In this document: positions 8,244 to 16,805 of the stretch, one piece after another
How positions within the stretch are numbered: position 1 is the stretch's first letter
Layout of the letters: every line of letters begins with the position of its first letter
Assembly (NCBI GenBank): GCA_902481695.1
Contig: CABSXY010000001.1
Location: forward strand, 1-38,103
DNA: 38,103 bases
Source: an uncultured Haemophilus sp.
GTDB lineage: Bacteria > Pseudomonadota > Gammaproteobacteria > Enterobacterales > Pasteurellaceae
Direction of reading: 5' to 3'
Translations under genes and position numbers: made by a program
Notes under the pieces: generated by a model
Seen by the model: only the letters and a program-made list of their open reading frames with translations
Told to the model about the DNA's origin: nothing
Databases searched by the model: none

Positions 8244-8380
8244 ACCCTGTAAATGCACGGATTCCCACCGTGCATTATTTTATCGAGATCACACTCGAAG
8301 GGGTGGAGATTAAGATTAATGGTTGTGTTTCAATTAATATGGAACACTGGGTATCAAACTTATATTTTGGTAATTAATTA
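8244..8380 (+). promoter_or_regulatory. Structured rplM-rpsI mRNA leader, candidate autoregulatory site
   Basis: A perfect 9-bp hairpin, AATGCACGG (8252-8260) with CCGTGCATT (8268-8276), is followed by a 5-bp hairpin TCGAG/CTCGA (8283-8298) and the purine-rich AAGGGGTGGAGA. There is no T-run after the first hairpin, so it is not a terminator. In E. coli the rplM-rpsI operon is repressed by its own product L13. This leader is a plausible equivalent, but that is inference. Confidence 0.5.
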
Positions 8381-8809
8381 ATGAAAACTTTTGTAGCAAA
8401 ACCGGAAACAGTAAAACGTGACTGGTATGTGGTAGATGCGACAGGTAAAACTTTAGGTCGTTTAGCTACTGAATTAGCACACCGTCTTCGTGGTAAACAC
8501 AAGGCTGAGTACACTCCATACGTAGATACTGGTGATTACATCATCGTTATCAACGCAGACAAAGTGGCAGTAACTGGTCGTAAAGAAACAGATAAACTTT
8601 ACTACTGGCACACTGGCTATGTAGGTGGTATCAAACAAGCGACTTTCAAAGAAATGATCGCTCGCCGTCCTGAAGCGGTGATTGAAATTGCGGTTAAAGG
8701 TATGTTGCCAAAAGGTCCATTAGGCCGTGCAATGTTCCGTAAATTAAAAGTGTATGCAGGTGCAGAACACCAACACGCAGCACAACAACCACAAGTATTA
8801 GACATTTAA
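8381..8809 (+). CDS. rplM: 50S ribosomal protein L13
   Basis: An early-assembling 23S rRNA-binding protein of the large subunit. At 142 aa it has the usual length and begins MKTFVAKPETVKRDWYVVDA. L13 signatures include GKTLGRLATELAHRLRGKHK near the N-terminus, NADKVAVTGRK and the C-terminal LPKGPLGRAMFRKLKVYAG. Codon use is strongly biased, as expected for ribosomal genes. It is followed 16 bp later by rpsI, the conserved L13-S9 pair, and led by a structured 5' UTR. Confidence 0.99.
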   Translation: MKTFVAKPETVKRDWYVVDATGKTLGRLATELAHRLRGKHKAEYTPYVDTGDYIIVINADKVAVTGRKETDKLYYWHTGYVGGIKQATFKEMIARRPEAVIEIAVKGMLPKGPLGRAMFRKLKVYAGAEHQHAAQQPQVLDI

Positions 8810-8825
8810 TCACGAGGTTTAGGAA

Positions 8826-9218
8826 ATGGCAGAGAATCAAAACTACGGCACTGGTCGCCGCAAAAGCTCTTCAGCTCGTGTATTTATCAAACCGGGCAGT
8901 GGTAAAATCACTATCAACCAACGTGAATTAGACGTATATTTCGGTCGCGAAACAGCTCGTATGATCGTACGTCAACCGTTAGAATTAGTGGAATTAACTG
9001 ATAAATTAGACCTATACATCACTGTTAAAGGTGGTGGTATTTCTGGTCAAGCGGGTGCAATCCGTCACGGTATCACTCGTGCATTAATGGAATATGATGA
9101 GACTTTACGTCCTGCTCTTCGTGCAGCTGGCTTCGTTACTCGTGACGCACGTCGCGTTGAACGTAAAAAAGTTGGTTTACACAAAGCACGTCGTCGTCCA
9201 CAATACTCCAAACGTTAA
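8826..9218 (+). CDS. rpsI: 30S ribosomal protein S9
   Basis: This small-subunit protein's C-terminal tail reaches the P-site tRNA. It has 130 aa, beginning MAENQNYGTGRRKSSSARVF (the NYGTGRRK signature) and ending in the conserved QYSKR tail. GGGISGQAGAIRHGITRAL is the central family motif. The ribosome-binding site is GAGGTTTAGG just upstream. It is the second gene of the rplM operon and ends in a strong terminator. Confidence 0.99.
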   Translation: MAENQNYGTGRRKSSSARVFIKPGSGKITINQRELDVYFGRETARMIVRQPLELVELTDKLDLYITVKGGGISGQAGAIRHGITRALMEYDETLRPALRAAGFVTRDARRVERKKVGLHKARRRPQYSKR

Positions 9219-9240
9219 TTTTTTATTATCGTTTCAAGAA

Positions 9241-9266
9241 AGCAGAGAGCAATCTCTGCTTTTTTT
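9241..9266 (+). terminator. Terminator of rplM-rpsI
   Basis: AGCAGAGA (9241-9248) and TCTCTGCT (9253-9260) form an 8-bp stem with loop GCAA, followed by a T-run. It lies 22 bp after the rpsI stop. Confidence 0.93.
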
Positions 9267-9448
9267 ATGTCTGTAAAAAACAAATTAATTAAAAATTACC
9301 GTTCTTTGATTTCTTATCATACGTTTATAATTGTTTGATTTTAAAGTAAAAATAAGAAATTATTAGCAATTTACCTGCCGGTTATGTTAAAATAATCGCC
9401 CGTTTTTAGTAGAAGTATATAAGTTAGTTTGGATCTTCGGAGGAATAA

Positions 9449-10087
9449 ATGTCCAATGCATCAAGTAAACGTTCAGTAATGACTCTTTTTTCAAATAAAA
9501 ATGACATTTACTGCCATCAGGTAAAAATTGTCTTAGCTGAAAAAGGTGTCGCTTACGAAAACGAAGAAGTTGATCTGCAAGCATTATCAGAAGATTTAAT
9601 GGAATTAAATCCTTACGGTACATTACCAACGTTGGTGGATCGTGATTTAGTATTATTCAGCTCACGCATTATTATGGAATATCTTGATGAGCGTTTTCCA
9701 CATCCTCCACTTATGCCAGTTTATCCGGTTTCTCGTGCGAAAAGTCGTCTTTTAATGTTACGTATCGAGCAAGATTGGTACCCAACATTAGAGATTGCTG
9801 AAAAAGGCACGGAAGTTGAACGTGAAGAAGCGTTAAAACAGTTAAAAGAAGAATTGTTAGCGGTATCGGTTATCTTCCAACAAACCCCTTATTTTATGAG
9901 TGAAGAGTTTGGCTTAGTCGATTGCTATATTGCACCATTATTATGGAAATTACGCAATATGGGCGTGGAATTTAGCGGTACAGGAAGCAAAGCAATCAAA
10001 GGCTATATGGATCGTGTATTTAGCCGTGATTCATTCTTACAATCTGTAGGAGAAGCTGCTCCTAAAAATTTAATGGATGATAAATAA
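9449..10087 (+). CDS. sspA: Stringent starvation protein A
   Basis: This RNA-polymerase-associated protein has a glutathione-S-transferase fold without GST activity and is involved in stationary-phase and acid-stress responses. It has 212 aa, identical in length to E. coli SspA. The thioredoxin-like half contains MTLFSNKNDIYCHQVKIVLA (11-30). The surface motif DERFPHPPLMP is conserved and, in E. coli, includes residues needed for activity. The start is supported by GGAGG at 9439-9443, 5 nt before ATG. The upstream 180 bp are AT-rich with a TATAAT at 9326-9331 but no good -35. Its stop codon overlaps the sspB start by 1 nt. Confidence 0.97.
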   Translation: MSNASSKRSVMTLFSNKNDIYCHQVKIVLAEKGVAYENEEVDLQALSEDLMELNPYGTLPTLVDRDLVLFSSRIIMEYLDERFPHPPLMPVYPVSRAKSRLLMLRIEQDWYPTLEIAEKGTEVEREEALKQLKEELLAVSVIFQQTPYFMSEEFGLVDCYIAPLLWKLRNMGVEFSGTGSKAIKGYMDRVFSRDSFLQSVGEAAPKNLMDDK

Positions 10088-10533
10088 TGGTTCATACACC
10101 TTCTCCAAAACGTCCTTATTTACTAAGAGCCTATTATGATTGGCTAGTGGATAACGATTTCACCCCATATTTAGTGGTGGATGCTAATTATTATGGTACC
10201 AATGTGCCTGTGGAATACGTGAAAGATGGGCAAATCGTTTTAAATCTTTCTGCTGGGGCGACTGGGAATTTGCAATTAACGAATGATTTTATTCAGTTTA
10301 ATGCACGTTTCCAAGGTGTGGCTCGTGAGTTATATATTCCGATGGGTGCCGCTTTAGCCATTTATGCACGTGAAAATGGTGATGGCGTGATGTTTGAGCC
10401 AGAAGACATTTACGATGAGCTCAATCGTGAGCCGACATCAGAACAGCCATTAAGTTTTGCTGAAGCGGTAGATAAGCCTAAAGCTGAAAAGAAACCACAG
10501 AAATCAGTATCTCATTTACGAATTGTGGATTAA
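10087..10533 (+). CDS. sspB: ClpXP adaptor SspB (stringent starvation protein B)
   Basis: SspB recognises ssrA-tagged proteins from stalled ribosomes and hands them to ClpXP. The ssrA-binding core spans about residues 5-112 (RPYLLRAYYDWLVDNDFTPY, then NLSAGATGNL). A charged flexible linker follows, and the C-terminal ClpX-docking module ends SHLRIVD, matching the family pattern (LRVV/LRIV near the end). At 148 aa it is slightly shorter than in E. coli. The ATG overlaps the sspA TAA (TAATG), which implies translational coupling. An uptake-sequence hairpin follows. Confidence 0.97.
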   Translation: MVHTPSPKRPYLLRAYYDWLVDNDFTPYLVVDANYYGTNVPVEYVKDGQIVLNLSAGATGNLQLTNDFIQFNARFQGVARELYIPMGAALAIYARENGDGVMFEPEDIYDELNREPTSEQPLSFAEAVDKPKAEKKPQKSVSHLRIVD

Positions 10534-10545
10534 TAAAAGAAAAAC

Positions 10546-10577
10546 AAAAGTGCGGTTAAAATTAACCGCACTTTTTT
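10546..10577. terminator. Bidirectional uptake-sequence terminator between sspB and the trp-operon tail
   Basis: AAAAGTGCGGTTAA (10546-10559) and TTAACCGCACTTTT (10562-10575) form a long perfect stem ending in T residues. It sits between convergent sspB (+) and the membrane gene (-), and probably ends the whole minus-strand trp transcript. Confidence 0.88.
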
Positions 10578-10579
10578 GT

Positions 10580-11477
10580 TTATTGGATTTTGTTAATTGG
10601 TGTAATTTTTTTAAATGAAATCAATGCGGATAAAACAATGGCAATGATTAAGGCTATGTAGTTTTGTATTGCAAACAATCTGAAGTCTTCAATATTACTA
10701 TCATTAAATAAATAAGCAACCAAACTGTAATATAACACACCAATCAGAACGCTAAAGGCAAGATGGCGAAAATTCTTGTGGAATCGTGCAAACATGACGG
10801 TAAGACCAGTGAATAACATCGGCAATGCAGCAATAAACATCATTAAAAGCATTAATGCTACGATGCTAGCTAGATCTGTCACTTGCGTTAATAATATGGA
10901 TGTGATTGCAAAAATAATAGTGCCAAGCAAAGTAAATACAAGAGGAATTAACCAACGGTAAGAGGCAAAGCCTTTTTTCTCTATGACTTGGTTAGTTAGA
11001 TTTACTCCCGTTGAAACAGCCTTAGGCAGTAGTTTATGCATGATTTGGGATTCTAAGAGAATTCCCGCTTTATTTGGAAAAGCAATTAGACCAAAAATTG
11101 CAGCTAATACACCGTGGAAAAGGCAGAGGTAAAGGTAAGCATCGTTAACATCGTTTGCTATGATATAAAAAGAAATTCCAGCGGTGAGTGTTCCGATAAA
11201 GGTGGCACTAAGAATGCCTTTAACGCTTCTCCTAAATTGACATAATCCGAGAATAAATCCGGTGGATATTCCCCAAATCAGCATAAAGTAAATTAAAAAA
11301 AATAGTATAGGCAAATAAAACTGCATTACTTAAGACGCCTACCCCTGTAGGGAGAGAGAAGTTTGAGAAGAAGGATTGAGCTACTAATCTAGCATAAAGT
11401 GCAGTAAAAGCTAGAAAGTAAAGAAAAATACGCCAGAAAGCGAATTGTTTCCTCAGAAAAGGCACTAGAAAAGACAT
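10580..11477 (-). pseudogene. Multi-pass membrane protein gene, frame broken at an 8-base homopolymer
   Basis: Two overlapping minus-strand frames make up one gene. The N-terminal part starts at 11477 (AAGGAA ribosome-binding site 7 nt upstream) and encodes about 60 residues up to FAYTIF. The rest, about 238 residues, continues in another frame. The switch lies at a run of eight A's on the + strand (11295-11302). With seven, the frames join smoothly as FAYTIFLIYFMLIWG, giving ~298 aa with roughly 7-8 hydrophobic membrane segments. The family is not recognised. It begins 40 bp after trpA with no terminator between, so it is probably co-transcribed with the trp genes. Possible explanations are a real inactivating indel, phase variation at the tract, ribosomal slippage or a sequencing error. 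Confidence 0.7.
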
Positions 11478-11517
11478 TTTTGGGTTCCTTAAGTTGTAAT
11501 ATAAAAATTTTTATTAA

Positions 11518-12324
11518 TTATTTTGTTGCTGCTTTCATATTGCGAACAAATTCGGCGAGCTCAGATAAGCATTGAGCCTGATTATCTAAGTTTCGCTCAA
11601 TAATTTTTACAGTTGCAGAGCCTGAAATTGCGCCTGTTGCACCAAGTTGAAGAGCCTCTTTTACTTGAGCAGGTTGAGCAATACCAAAACCTTGTAGAAT
11701 TGGTGGAGCCTTGTGGGCTTTAAGTTGTTCTACAAGTGTATCTAAGTTTGCGGCATGAGCTTGATTCTCTGCACTTGTTACACCTGCACGAGAAACTAAA
11801 TAGGTATAGCCTTCGCTGTTTTCAGCAACGCCTTGTACCGTTTTAGCATTAGCATTTGGTGGGCAAATAAAGACAGGTTGAATGCCATGCTTTTTAGCGG
11901 CTTGAATATAGTCTTCTTTTGCCAATAGTGGAATATCTGCCACTAAAACCGCATCTACACCGACTTCTGCACAACGTTGATAGAAATTATCTAATCCTTT
12001 CGCAAAAATTAAATTCGCACAAAGGAGTAAGCTAATCGGAATTTCTGGATATTTGGACCGCACTTTAGCGAGTAACTTAAAGCTATCTTCAGTGCTATGC
12101 CCCGCATTAAGCGCACGGTTATTAGCTGCCTGGATAACGGGACCGTCTAATAGTGGATCAGAAAATGGAAAACCTAATTCCAACGCATCTGCGCCATTTT
12201 CGACTAACGTGCAAATAATCTCAAAAGAGCGATCAAATGTTGGATCGCATAATGTGACGAAAGGTACAAAAGCCCCTTCTTTTTTCGCTGCAAGTTCTGC
12301 AAATTTAGTTTCAAAACGGCTCAT
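11518..12324 (-). CDS. trpA: Tryptophan synthase alpha chain
   Basis: TrpA cleaves indole-3-glycerol phosphate to indole and glyceraldehyde-3-phosphate; indole is channelled to TrpB. It has 268 aa, the usual TIM-barrel length. Catalytic Glu49 and Asp60 lie in LELGFPFSDPLLDGP, at the same numbers as in Salmonella/E. coli. A phosphate-binding GFGIAQP and GAISGSATVK follow near the C-terminus. The ATG overlaps the trpB stop by 1 nt (TAATG), implying translational coupling for the 1:1 complex. An internal uptake word is at 12057-12065. Confidence 0.98.
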   Translation of the reverse strand: MSRFETKFAELAAKKEGAFVPFVTLCDPTFDRSFEIICTLVENGADALELGFPFSDPLLDGPVIQAANNRALNAGHSTEDSFKLLAKVRSKYPEIPISLLLCANLIFAKGLDNFYQRCAEVGVDAVLVADIPLLAKEDYIQAAKKHGIQPVFICPPNANAKTVQGVAENSEGYTYLVSRAGVTSAENQAHAANLDTLVEQLKAHKAPPILQGFGIAQPAQVKEALQLGATGAISGSATVKIIERNLDNQAQCLSELAEFVRNMKAATK

Positions 12325-13520
12325 TATTGCATTCCTTTTTCTTTTAAAACTTTATCAACGGTGAAAATATCTTTATCACCACGACCAGAGAGATTCACCA
12401 CTAAAATTTGTTCTTTATTCGGTTCTTGATGAATCATTTTTAATGCGTGTGCTAATGCATGTGAACTTTCCAATGCAGGAATAATCCCTTCATGTTTTGC
12501 TAATTCTTGGAAAGCGTTTAATGCTTCATCATCTGTAATACTTGGGTATTCTGCACGACCAATACTTTGCAAGTAAGCATGTTGAGGTCCTACAGAAGGG
12601 AAGTCTAATCCAGCAGAAATAGAGTAGGATTCTTCTACTTGGCCATCTTCAGTTTGCATTAAAGGTGATTTCATACCGAAATAAATACCCACTTTTGCAT
12701 GGCCTAATGGCGCACCATGTTCACCACTTTCAATGCCGTGACCTGCAGGTTCTATACCAATTAAACGTACACCTTTTTCATCAATAAAATCGGCAAACAT
12801 ACCAATCGCATTCGAACCACCACCGACTGCAGCAATAACAGCATCCGGTAGGCGACTTTCTTTTTCTAAGATTTGACGTTTGGTTTCTTCACCAATCATT
12901 TTTTGGAATTCACGCACAATGGTTGGGAATGGATGAGGGCCTGCCGCTGTACCCAATAAATAATGGGTATTTTCATAATTAGCTGACCAATCACGCATCG
13001 CTTCACAACACGCATCTTTTAATGAGCAAGAACCTTTTTGTACAGGAATTACTTCTGCCCCCATTAAACACATGCGGAATACGTTTGGGGATTGACGTTC
13101 TACGTCTTTTGCGCCCATATAAACACGGCAAGGCATATCTAGCATTGCACAAGCAAGGGCGGTCGCAACACCATGTTGGCCCGCACCGGTTTCGGCGATA
13201 ATGCGTGTTTTACCCATGCGTTTTGCTAATAAAATTTGACCTAACACTTGGTTGGTTTTATGGGCACCACCGTGAAGTAAATCTTCACGTTTTAAATAAA
13301 TTTTTGCTTTTGTACCTTTGGTTAAATTACGGCAAAGGGTAAGTGCGGTTGGTCTGCCCGCATAATTTTTAAGTAAATCTTGAAATTCACGTTGGAATTC
13401 AGGATCGTCTTTTGCTTCAACAAAGGCTTTTTCTAGCTGTTGTAGTACCGGTACGAGAATTTCCGGTACATACATTCCGCCAAATTCACCGAAATAAGGA
13501 TTTAAAAGGGTTTCTGACAT
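12324..13520 (-). CDS. trpB: Tryptophan synthase beta chain
   Basis: This PLP enzyme condenses indole with L-serine to make tryptophan. It has 398 aa. The PLP-binding Lys88 lies in HGGAHKTNQVLGQ (83-95), the phosphate-binding loop is GGGSNAIGMF, and GRGDKD near the C-terminus is conserved. The ETGAGQHGVA motif that contacts the substrate carboxylate is intact. The N-terminal GEFGGMYVPE is typical. The gene lies 12 bp downstream of ydfG, with AAGGAAAT as ribosome-binding site, and overlaps trpA. An uptake word is inside the gene at 13341-13349. Confidence 0.98.
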   Translation of the reverse strand: MSETLLNPYFGEFGGMYVPEILVPVLQQLEKAFVEAKDDPEFQREFQDLLKNYAGRPTALTLCRNLTKGTKAKIYLKREDLLHGGAHKTNQVLGQILLAKRMGKTRIIAETGAGQHGVATALACAMLDMPCRVYMGAKDVERQSPNVFRMCLMGAEVIPVQKGSCSLKDACCEAMRDWSANYENTHYLLGTAAGPHPFPTIVREFQKMIGEETKRQILEKESRLPDAVIAAVGGGSNAIGMFADFIDEKGVRLIGIEPAGHGIESGEHGAPLGHAKVGIYFGMKSPLMQTEDGQVEESYSISAGLDFPSVGPQHAYLQSIGRAEYPSITDDEALNAFQELAKHEGIIPALESSHALAHALKMIHQEPNKEQILVVNLSGRGDKDIFTVDKVLKEKGMQ

Positions 13521-13532
13521 AATATTTCCTTG

Positions 13533-14291
13533 TTATTTTTGAATTCTTGCGACATTAAGTGGTGCAAAGGTTTGTGCAGTAGGCATCACTTCAATGCGAT
13601 TAATATTGACATGTTCAGGTTGTTGATTGAGCCATAGAACAATATTAGCAATATCTTGTGGACTGACATATTCCACATTTTCATAGAGTTTTTCTGCTCG
13701 GGCATCATCACCTTTAAAGCGAACATTAGAAAATTCAGTTCCACCACAAAGACCTGGCTCAACATTGGTCACGCGAATTTGTGTGCCTGCAAGATCGGCT
13801 CGAAGATTTAAACTAAATTGTTTGATAAAAGCTTTAGTACCACCGTATATATTGCCACCTGGATAAGGATAAGTGCCCGCAATTGAGCCTAAATTAATAA
13901 TATGGCCTGAATTGCGTTCTACCATTTGTGGTAACACAAGACGAGTGATGGTGACTAGACCTTTAATATTGGTATCAATCATTTGCATCCAATCGTCTAA
14001 ACTCGCTTTATCAGCACTTTCTAAGCCTAATGCTAATCCTGCATTATTCACCAATAAATCAATGGATTGCCAACTAGCGGGAAGAGAATGGAACGCATCT
14101 TCTGTTGCTTGGCGATCTGAAATATCAAAGGCAAGAAAGTGGAAGTTTTCACCTAATTCTTGCTGTAATTGTTCTAAACGAGCTACGCGCCGCCCTGTGC
14201 CAATTACACGATAGCCATTTTCAATGAGTGTGCGACAAATTGCCGCACCAAATCCGGCAGTTGCGCCAGTTACTAACGCTGTTCTTTGCAT
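13533..14291 (-). CDS. ydfG: NADP-dependent 3-hydroxy acid dehydrogenase, short-chain dehydrogenase family
   Basis: This 252-residue classical SDR has nucleotide motif GATAGFG (9-15), NNAG, and catalytic Ser with Tyr-x3-Lys in YGGTK. EPGLCGGTEFSNVRF closely follows the YdfG pattern. E. coli YdfG oxidises L-allo-threonine, L-serine and 3-hydroxypropionate-type acids with NADP. The ATG at 14291 is chosen because AGGGGA lies 6 nt upstream; a TTG 18 nt earlier is not needed. It sits inside the trp operon, 23 bp after trpCF and 12 bp before trpB, so it is almost certainly co-transcribed. A link to tryptophan synthesis is unproven; serine, a TrpB substrate, is the only obvious connection. Confidence 0.9.
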   Translation of the reverse strand: MQRTALVTGATAGFGAAICRTLIENGYRVIGTGRRVARLEQLQQELGENFHFLAFDISDRQATEDAFHSLPASWQSIDLLVNNAGLALGLESADKASLDDWMQMIDTNIKGLVTITRLVLPQMVERNSGHIINLGSIAGTYPYPGGNIYGGTKAFIKQFSLNLRADLAGTQIRVTNVEPGLCGGTEFSNVRFKGDDARAEKLYENVEYVSPQDIANIVLWLNQQPEHVNINRIEVMPTAQTFAPLNVARIQK

Positions 14292-14314
14292 AATGCTTCC
14301 CCTTAGCAATCAGA

Positions 14315-15751
14315 TTAATTTGATAAAATCGTCTTAAAAACTGACCGCACTTTTTCACTATCTTTCACGCCAGCGGCAGTTTCTACACCAGAATTGAGAT
14401 CAACCCCTAGGCAACCTTGCTTAATGGCTTGTTCAATATTGTCAGGTGAAATGCCACCAGCCAAAATAATTTTGTGTTTCAAGTTTTCAGGAATGAGTGA
14501 CCAATTAAAGGTTTTTCCTGTGCCACCTTGTTGATTAGCAGATTGGCTATCGAAAATATAGCGAGCAATATTTAAATCATCAGTATAATCAACCGCACTT
14601 TGTGTTTCAGTATTCACCGAAATAGCTTTCCAAATTTGAGTTTCCTCTGGTAGTTGATGGCGAAGTGCCGTAATAAATTCAGCGGTTTCTGAACCGTGTA
14701 GCTGAACGGCATAAAGTTGCAATTGTTTAGCGATTTTTACAATAAAATCAATTTCTTGATTCTGGAATACGCCCACAAAACGAAGTGGTGATGCTGTCAC
14801 TAATTCTTGGGCTTGACGTAGGCTCACACAGCGTTTTGAATGTTCGGCGAAAATTAAGCCGCCGTATAATGCTCCGTTTGCGTAAACCTCTTTGACATCT
14901 TGCGTGCGAGTTAAACCGCATACTTTATTTTCTCCAAAAATCACTTTACGCACAGCATTATTTAAATCGGCGCTGCCCATTAGGCTACTGCCGATTAAAA
15001 AGCCATGTGCCACTTTTTGCAAATCACGGATTTGGGTGTGATTATAAATCCCTGATTCGCTGATAATACGTGCATCAGCAGGAATGCGATCGGCATATTT
15101 TTGTGTAAGTTCTACTACGCGGTTTAAATCAACGGTGAGATCGTGAAGATTACGATTATTGACGCCGATAATTTTTGCACCTAATGCAAGGGCACGCTCA
15201 AACTCTTCTTCGTTGCTGGTTTCCGTCAATACGCCCATGCCAAGAGAATGCGCAAGCTCAGCCAGTACGCGATAGGTTTCATCATTCACCACTGAAAGCA
15301 TCAATAAAATAGCATCAGCTTGATAGTGGCGCGCGAGATAAACCTGATATTCGCTGATCATAAAATCTTTGCACAATACAGGTTGTGAGACAACGTCACG
15401 TACTTGCGGCAAATAGTCAAATTTACCTTGGAAGTATTTCTCATCTGTTAGCACAGAAACAGCTGATGCATAATGTTTATACACATTGGCGATTTCATCT
15501 AAATTAAATTCATCACGAATTAATCCTTTAGAAGGGGACGCTTTCTTACATTCCAAAATATAAGCGGGCTTTTGATGGGTGCCTTTAGCCAACGCATCAT
15601 AAAAAGAGCGGTCAGATTTTTGAATGTTTTCTTTAAATTGTGAAAGCGGAAATTCAGCTTCCTTTGCTTTAACCCATTGTGCTTTGTCTAAGACGATTTT
15701 TTGTAGCACCGTAGCAGAGTCAATCGGTTTAGTGAAATCTTGCGTGATCAT
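14315..15751 (-). CDS. trpC: Bifunctional indole-3-glycerol phosphate synthase / phosphoribosylanthranilate isomerase
   Basis: A TrpC-TrpF fusion of 478 aa as in enteric bacteria. It carries out the isomerisation of phosphoribosylanthranilate (TrpF half) and closure to indole-3-glycerol phosphate (TrpC half). The TrpC domain, about 1-262, shows ILECKKASPSKG (64-76, catalytic Lys), PVLCKDFM (Lys128), VNNRNL and ISESGI. The TrpF domain, about 272-478, shows KVCGLTR with catalytic Cys278, then VQLHGSE, ILAGGI and GVDLNSGVE. Both catalytic sets are present. Uptake words occur inside at 14344 and 14592. It lies between trpD (41 bp upstream) and ydfG. Confidence 0.97.
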   Translation of the reverse strand: MITQDFTKPIDSATVLQKIVLDKAQWVKAKEAEFPLSQFKENIQKSDRSFYDALAKGTHQKPAYILECKKASPSKGLIRDEFNLDEIANVYKHYASAVSVLTDEKYFQGKFDYLPQVRDVVSQPVLCKDFMISEYQVYLARHYQADAILLMLSVVNDETYRVLAELAHSLGMGVLTETSNEEEFERALALGAKIIGVNNRNLHDLTVDLNRVVELTQKYADRIPADARIISESGIYNHTQIRDLQKVAHGFLIGSSLMGSADLNNAVRKVIFGENKVCGLTRTQDVKEVYANGALYGGLIFAEHSKRCVSLRQAQELVTASPLRFVGVFQNQEIDFIVKIAKQLQLYAVQLHGSETAEFITALRHQLPEETQIWKAISVNTETQSAVDYTDDLNIARYIFDSQSANQQGGTGKTFNWSLIPENLKHKIILAGGISPDNIEQAIKQGCLGVDLNSGVETAAGVKDSEKVRSVFKTILSN

Positions 15752-15792
15752 AATCTTTCTTCTTATTGTGGCTTATCAAATCAGCCTTTATC

Positions 15793-16794
15793 TTAATATT
15801 TTGTTAAGTGTTGTAATGTATCAAACGCTTTGCCTGATGCAAGATGAGCCAACACATGTTGAACATTTTGTTTTAAGTCATCATGACCAAATAATTTCAG
15901 CAATAATGCCACATTTGCCGCTACCGCATTAGCATGTTCAGCTTTGCCTTTACCTTGTAAAAGTGCGGTCAGATATTGGGCATTTTCTTGCGGTTCGCCA
16001 CCACGTAAACTTTCTAAAGATTGTGTTTTTAAACCAAAATCTTCAGGTGTTAAGGTGAAGTAGTCAATTTTACCGTTTTTAATTTCTGCCACTTGGGTTT
16101 CGCCGTGTACGGCAACTTCATCAAGACCAGCACCATGAACGACAAAAGTATGTTGATGACCTAATGCGACAGCGGTTTCAGCATAGGTTTTCACTAATTC
16201 AGGTGCATACACACCAAGCAAATGATAAGTTGGGCGAGCAGGATTAATTAATGGACCTAAAATATTAAAAAGCGTACGTGTTTTTAATGCAGCACGAACA
16301 GGGGCGACATGTTTAAACCCACTGTGATATTGTTGAGCAAATAAGAAACATACGCCAATATCATCAAGCGCTTGACGAGCTTGTTCTGGAGTGACGTTGA
16401 CATTCACACCGAGTGCGGTTAATACATCACTGGCACCTGATTTGCTTGATACGCTACGGTTACCGTGTTTGGCTACTTTTGCACCCATAGAGGCTGCAAC
16501 AATGGCGCTAGCAGTAGAAATATTAATCGTGTTTTGACCATCACCGCCAGTACCCACAATATCCGCAAAAGGGTAGTCAGGACGAGGGAATGATTTGGCA
16601 TTTTTTAAGGATGCCGATACCGCACCACTTAATTCATCGATAGTGGCGCCACGTACTTTTAACGCAATCAGCATGGCAGCGATTTGTTCGTTATTCAGTT
16701 CGCCTTGCATAATAGCATTAAAAATGACCGCACTTTCTTCTCTGTTAAGTGTTTTTCCGTTGTAAAGTTGTTCTAATAATTGAGCCGTTTGCAT
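15793..16794 (-). CDS. trpD: Anthranilate phosphoribosyltransferase
   Basis: TrpD transfers phosphoribose from PRPP to anthranilate. It has 333 aa as a stand-alone enzyme, not fused to TrpG as in E. coli. The PRPP-binding GTGGDGQNTINIST lies at 81-94, and KHGNRSVSSKSGASD at 109-123 contacts phosphate and magnesium. The family blocks LGPLINPA and VVHGAGLDE follow. It is 11 bp downstream of the tautomerase gene and part of the trp operon. Uptake words are at 15961 and 16727. Confidence 0.97.
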   Translation of the reverse strand: MQTAQLLEQLYNGKTLNREESAVIFNAIMQGELNNEQIAAMLIALKVRGATIDELSGAVSASLKNAKSFPRPDYPFADIVGTGGDGQNTINISTASAIVAASMGAKVAKHGNRSVSSKSGASDVLTALGVNVNVTPEQARQALDDIGVCFLFAQQYHSGFKHVAPVRAALKTRTLFNILGPLINPARPTYHLLGVYAPELVKTYAETAVALGHQHTFVVHGAGLDEVAVHGETQVAEIKNGKIDYFTLTPEDFGLKTQSLESLRGGEPQENAQYLTALLQGKGKAEHANAVAANVALLLKLFGHDDLKQNVQHVLAHLASGKAFDTLQHLTKY

Positions 16795-16805
16795 AATCTC
16801 GTCCC

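Larger units (their letters stand above)
8052..8380 (+). promoter_or_regulatory. Divergent metF/rplM regulatory region (329 bp)
   Basis: The gene-free stretch holds two promoters pointing outward and a structured rplM leader. The metF promoter (-) is at 8088-8116. The rplM promoter (+) is at 8209-8237. The leader runs from about 8244 to 8380. The remainder is AT-rich without other recognised signals. Confidence 0.7.

Noticed and set aside
13873..14214. 113-codon plus-strand frame opposite ydfG
   Set aside because: It is antisense to a well-conserved SDR gene with no own ribosome-binding site or recognisable protein features.
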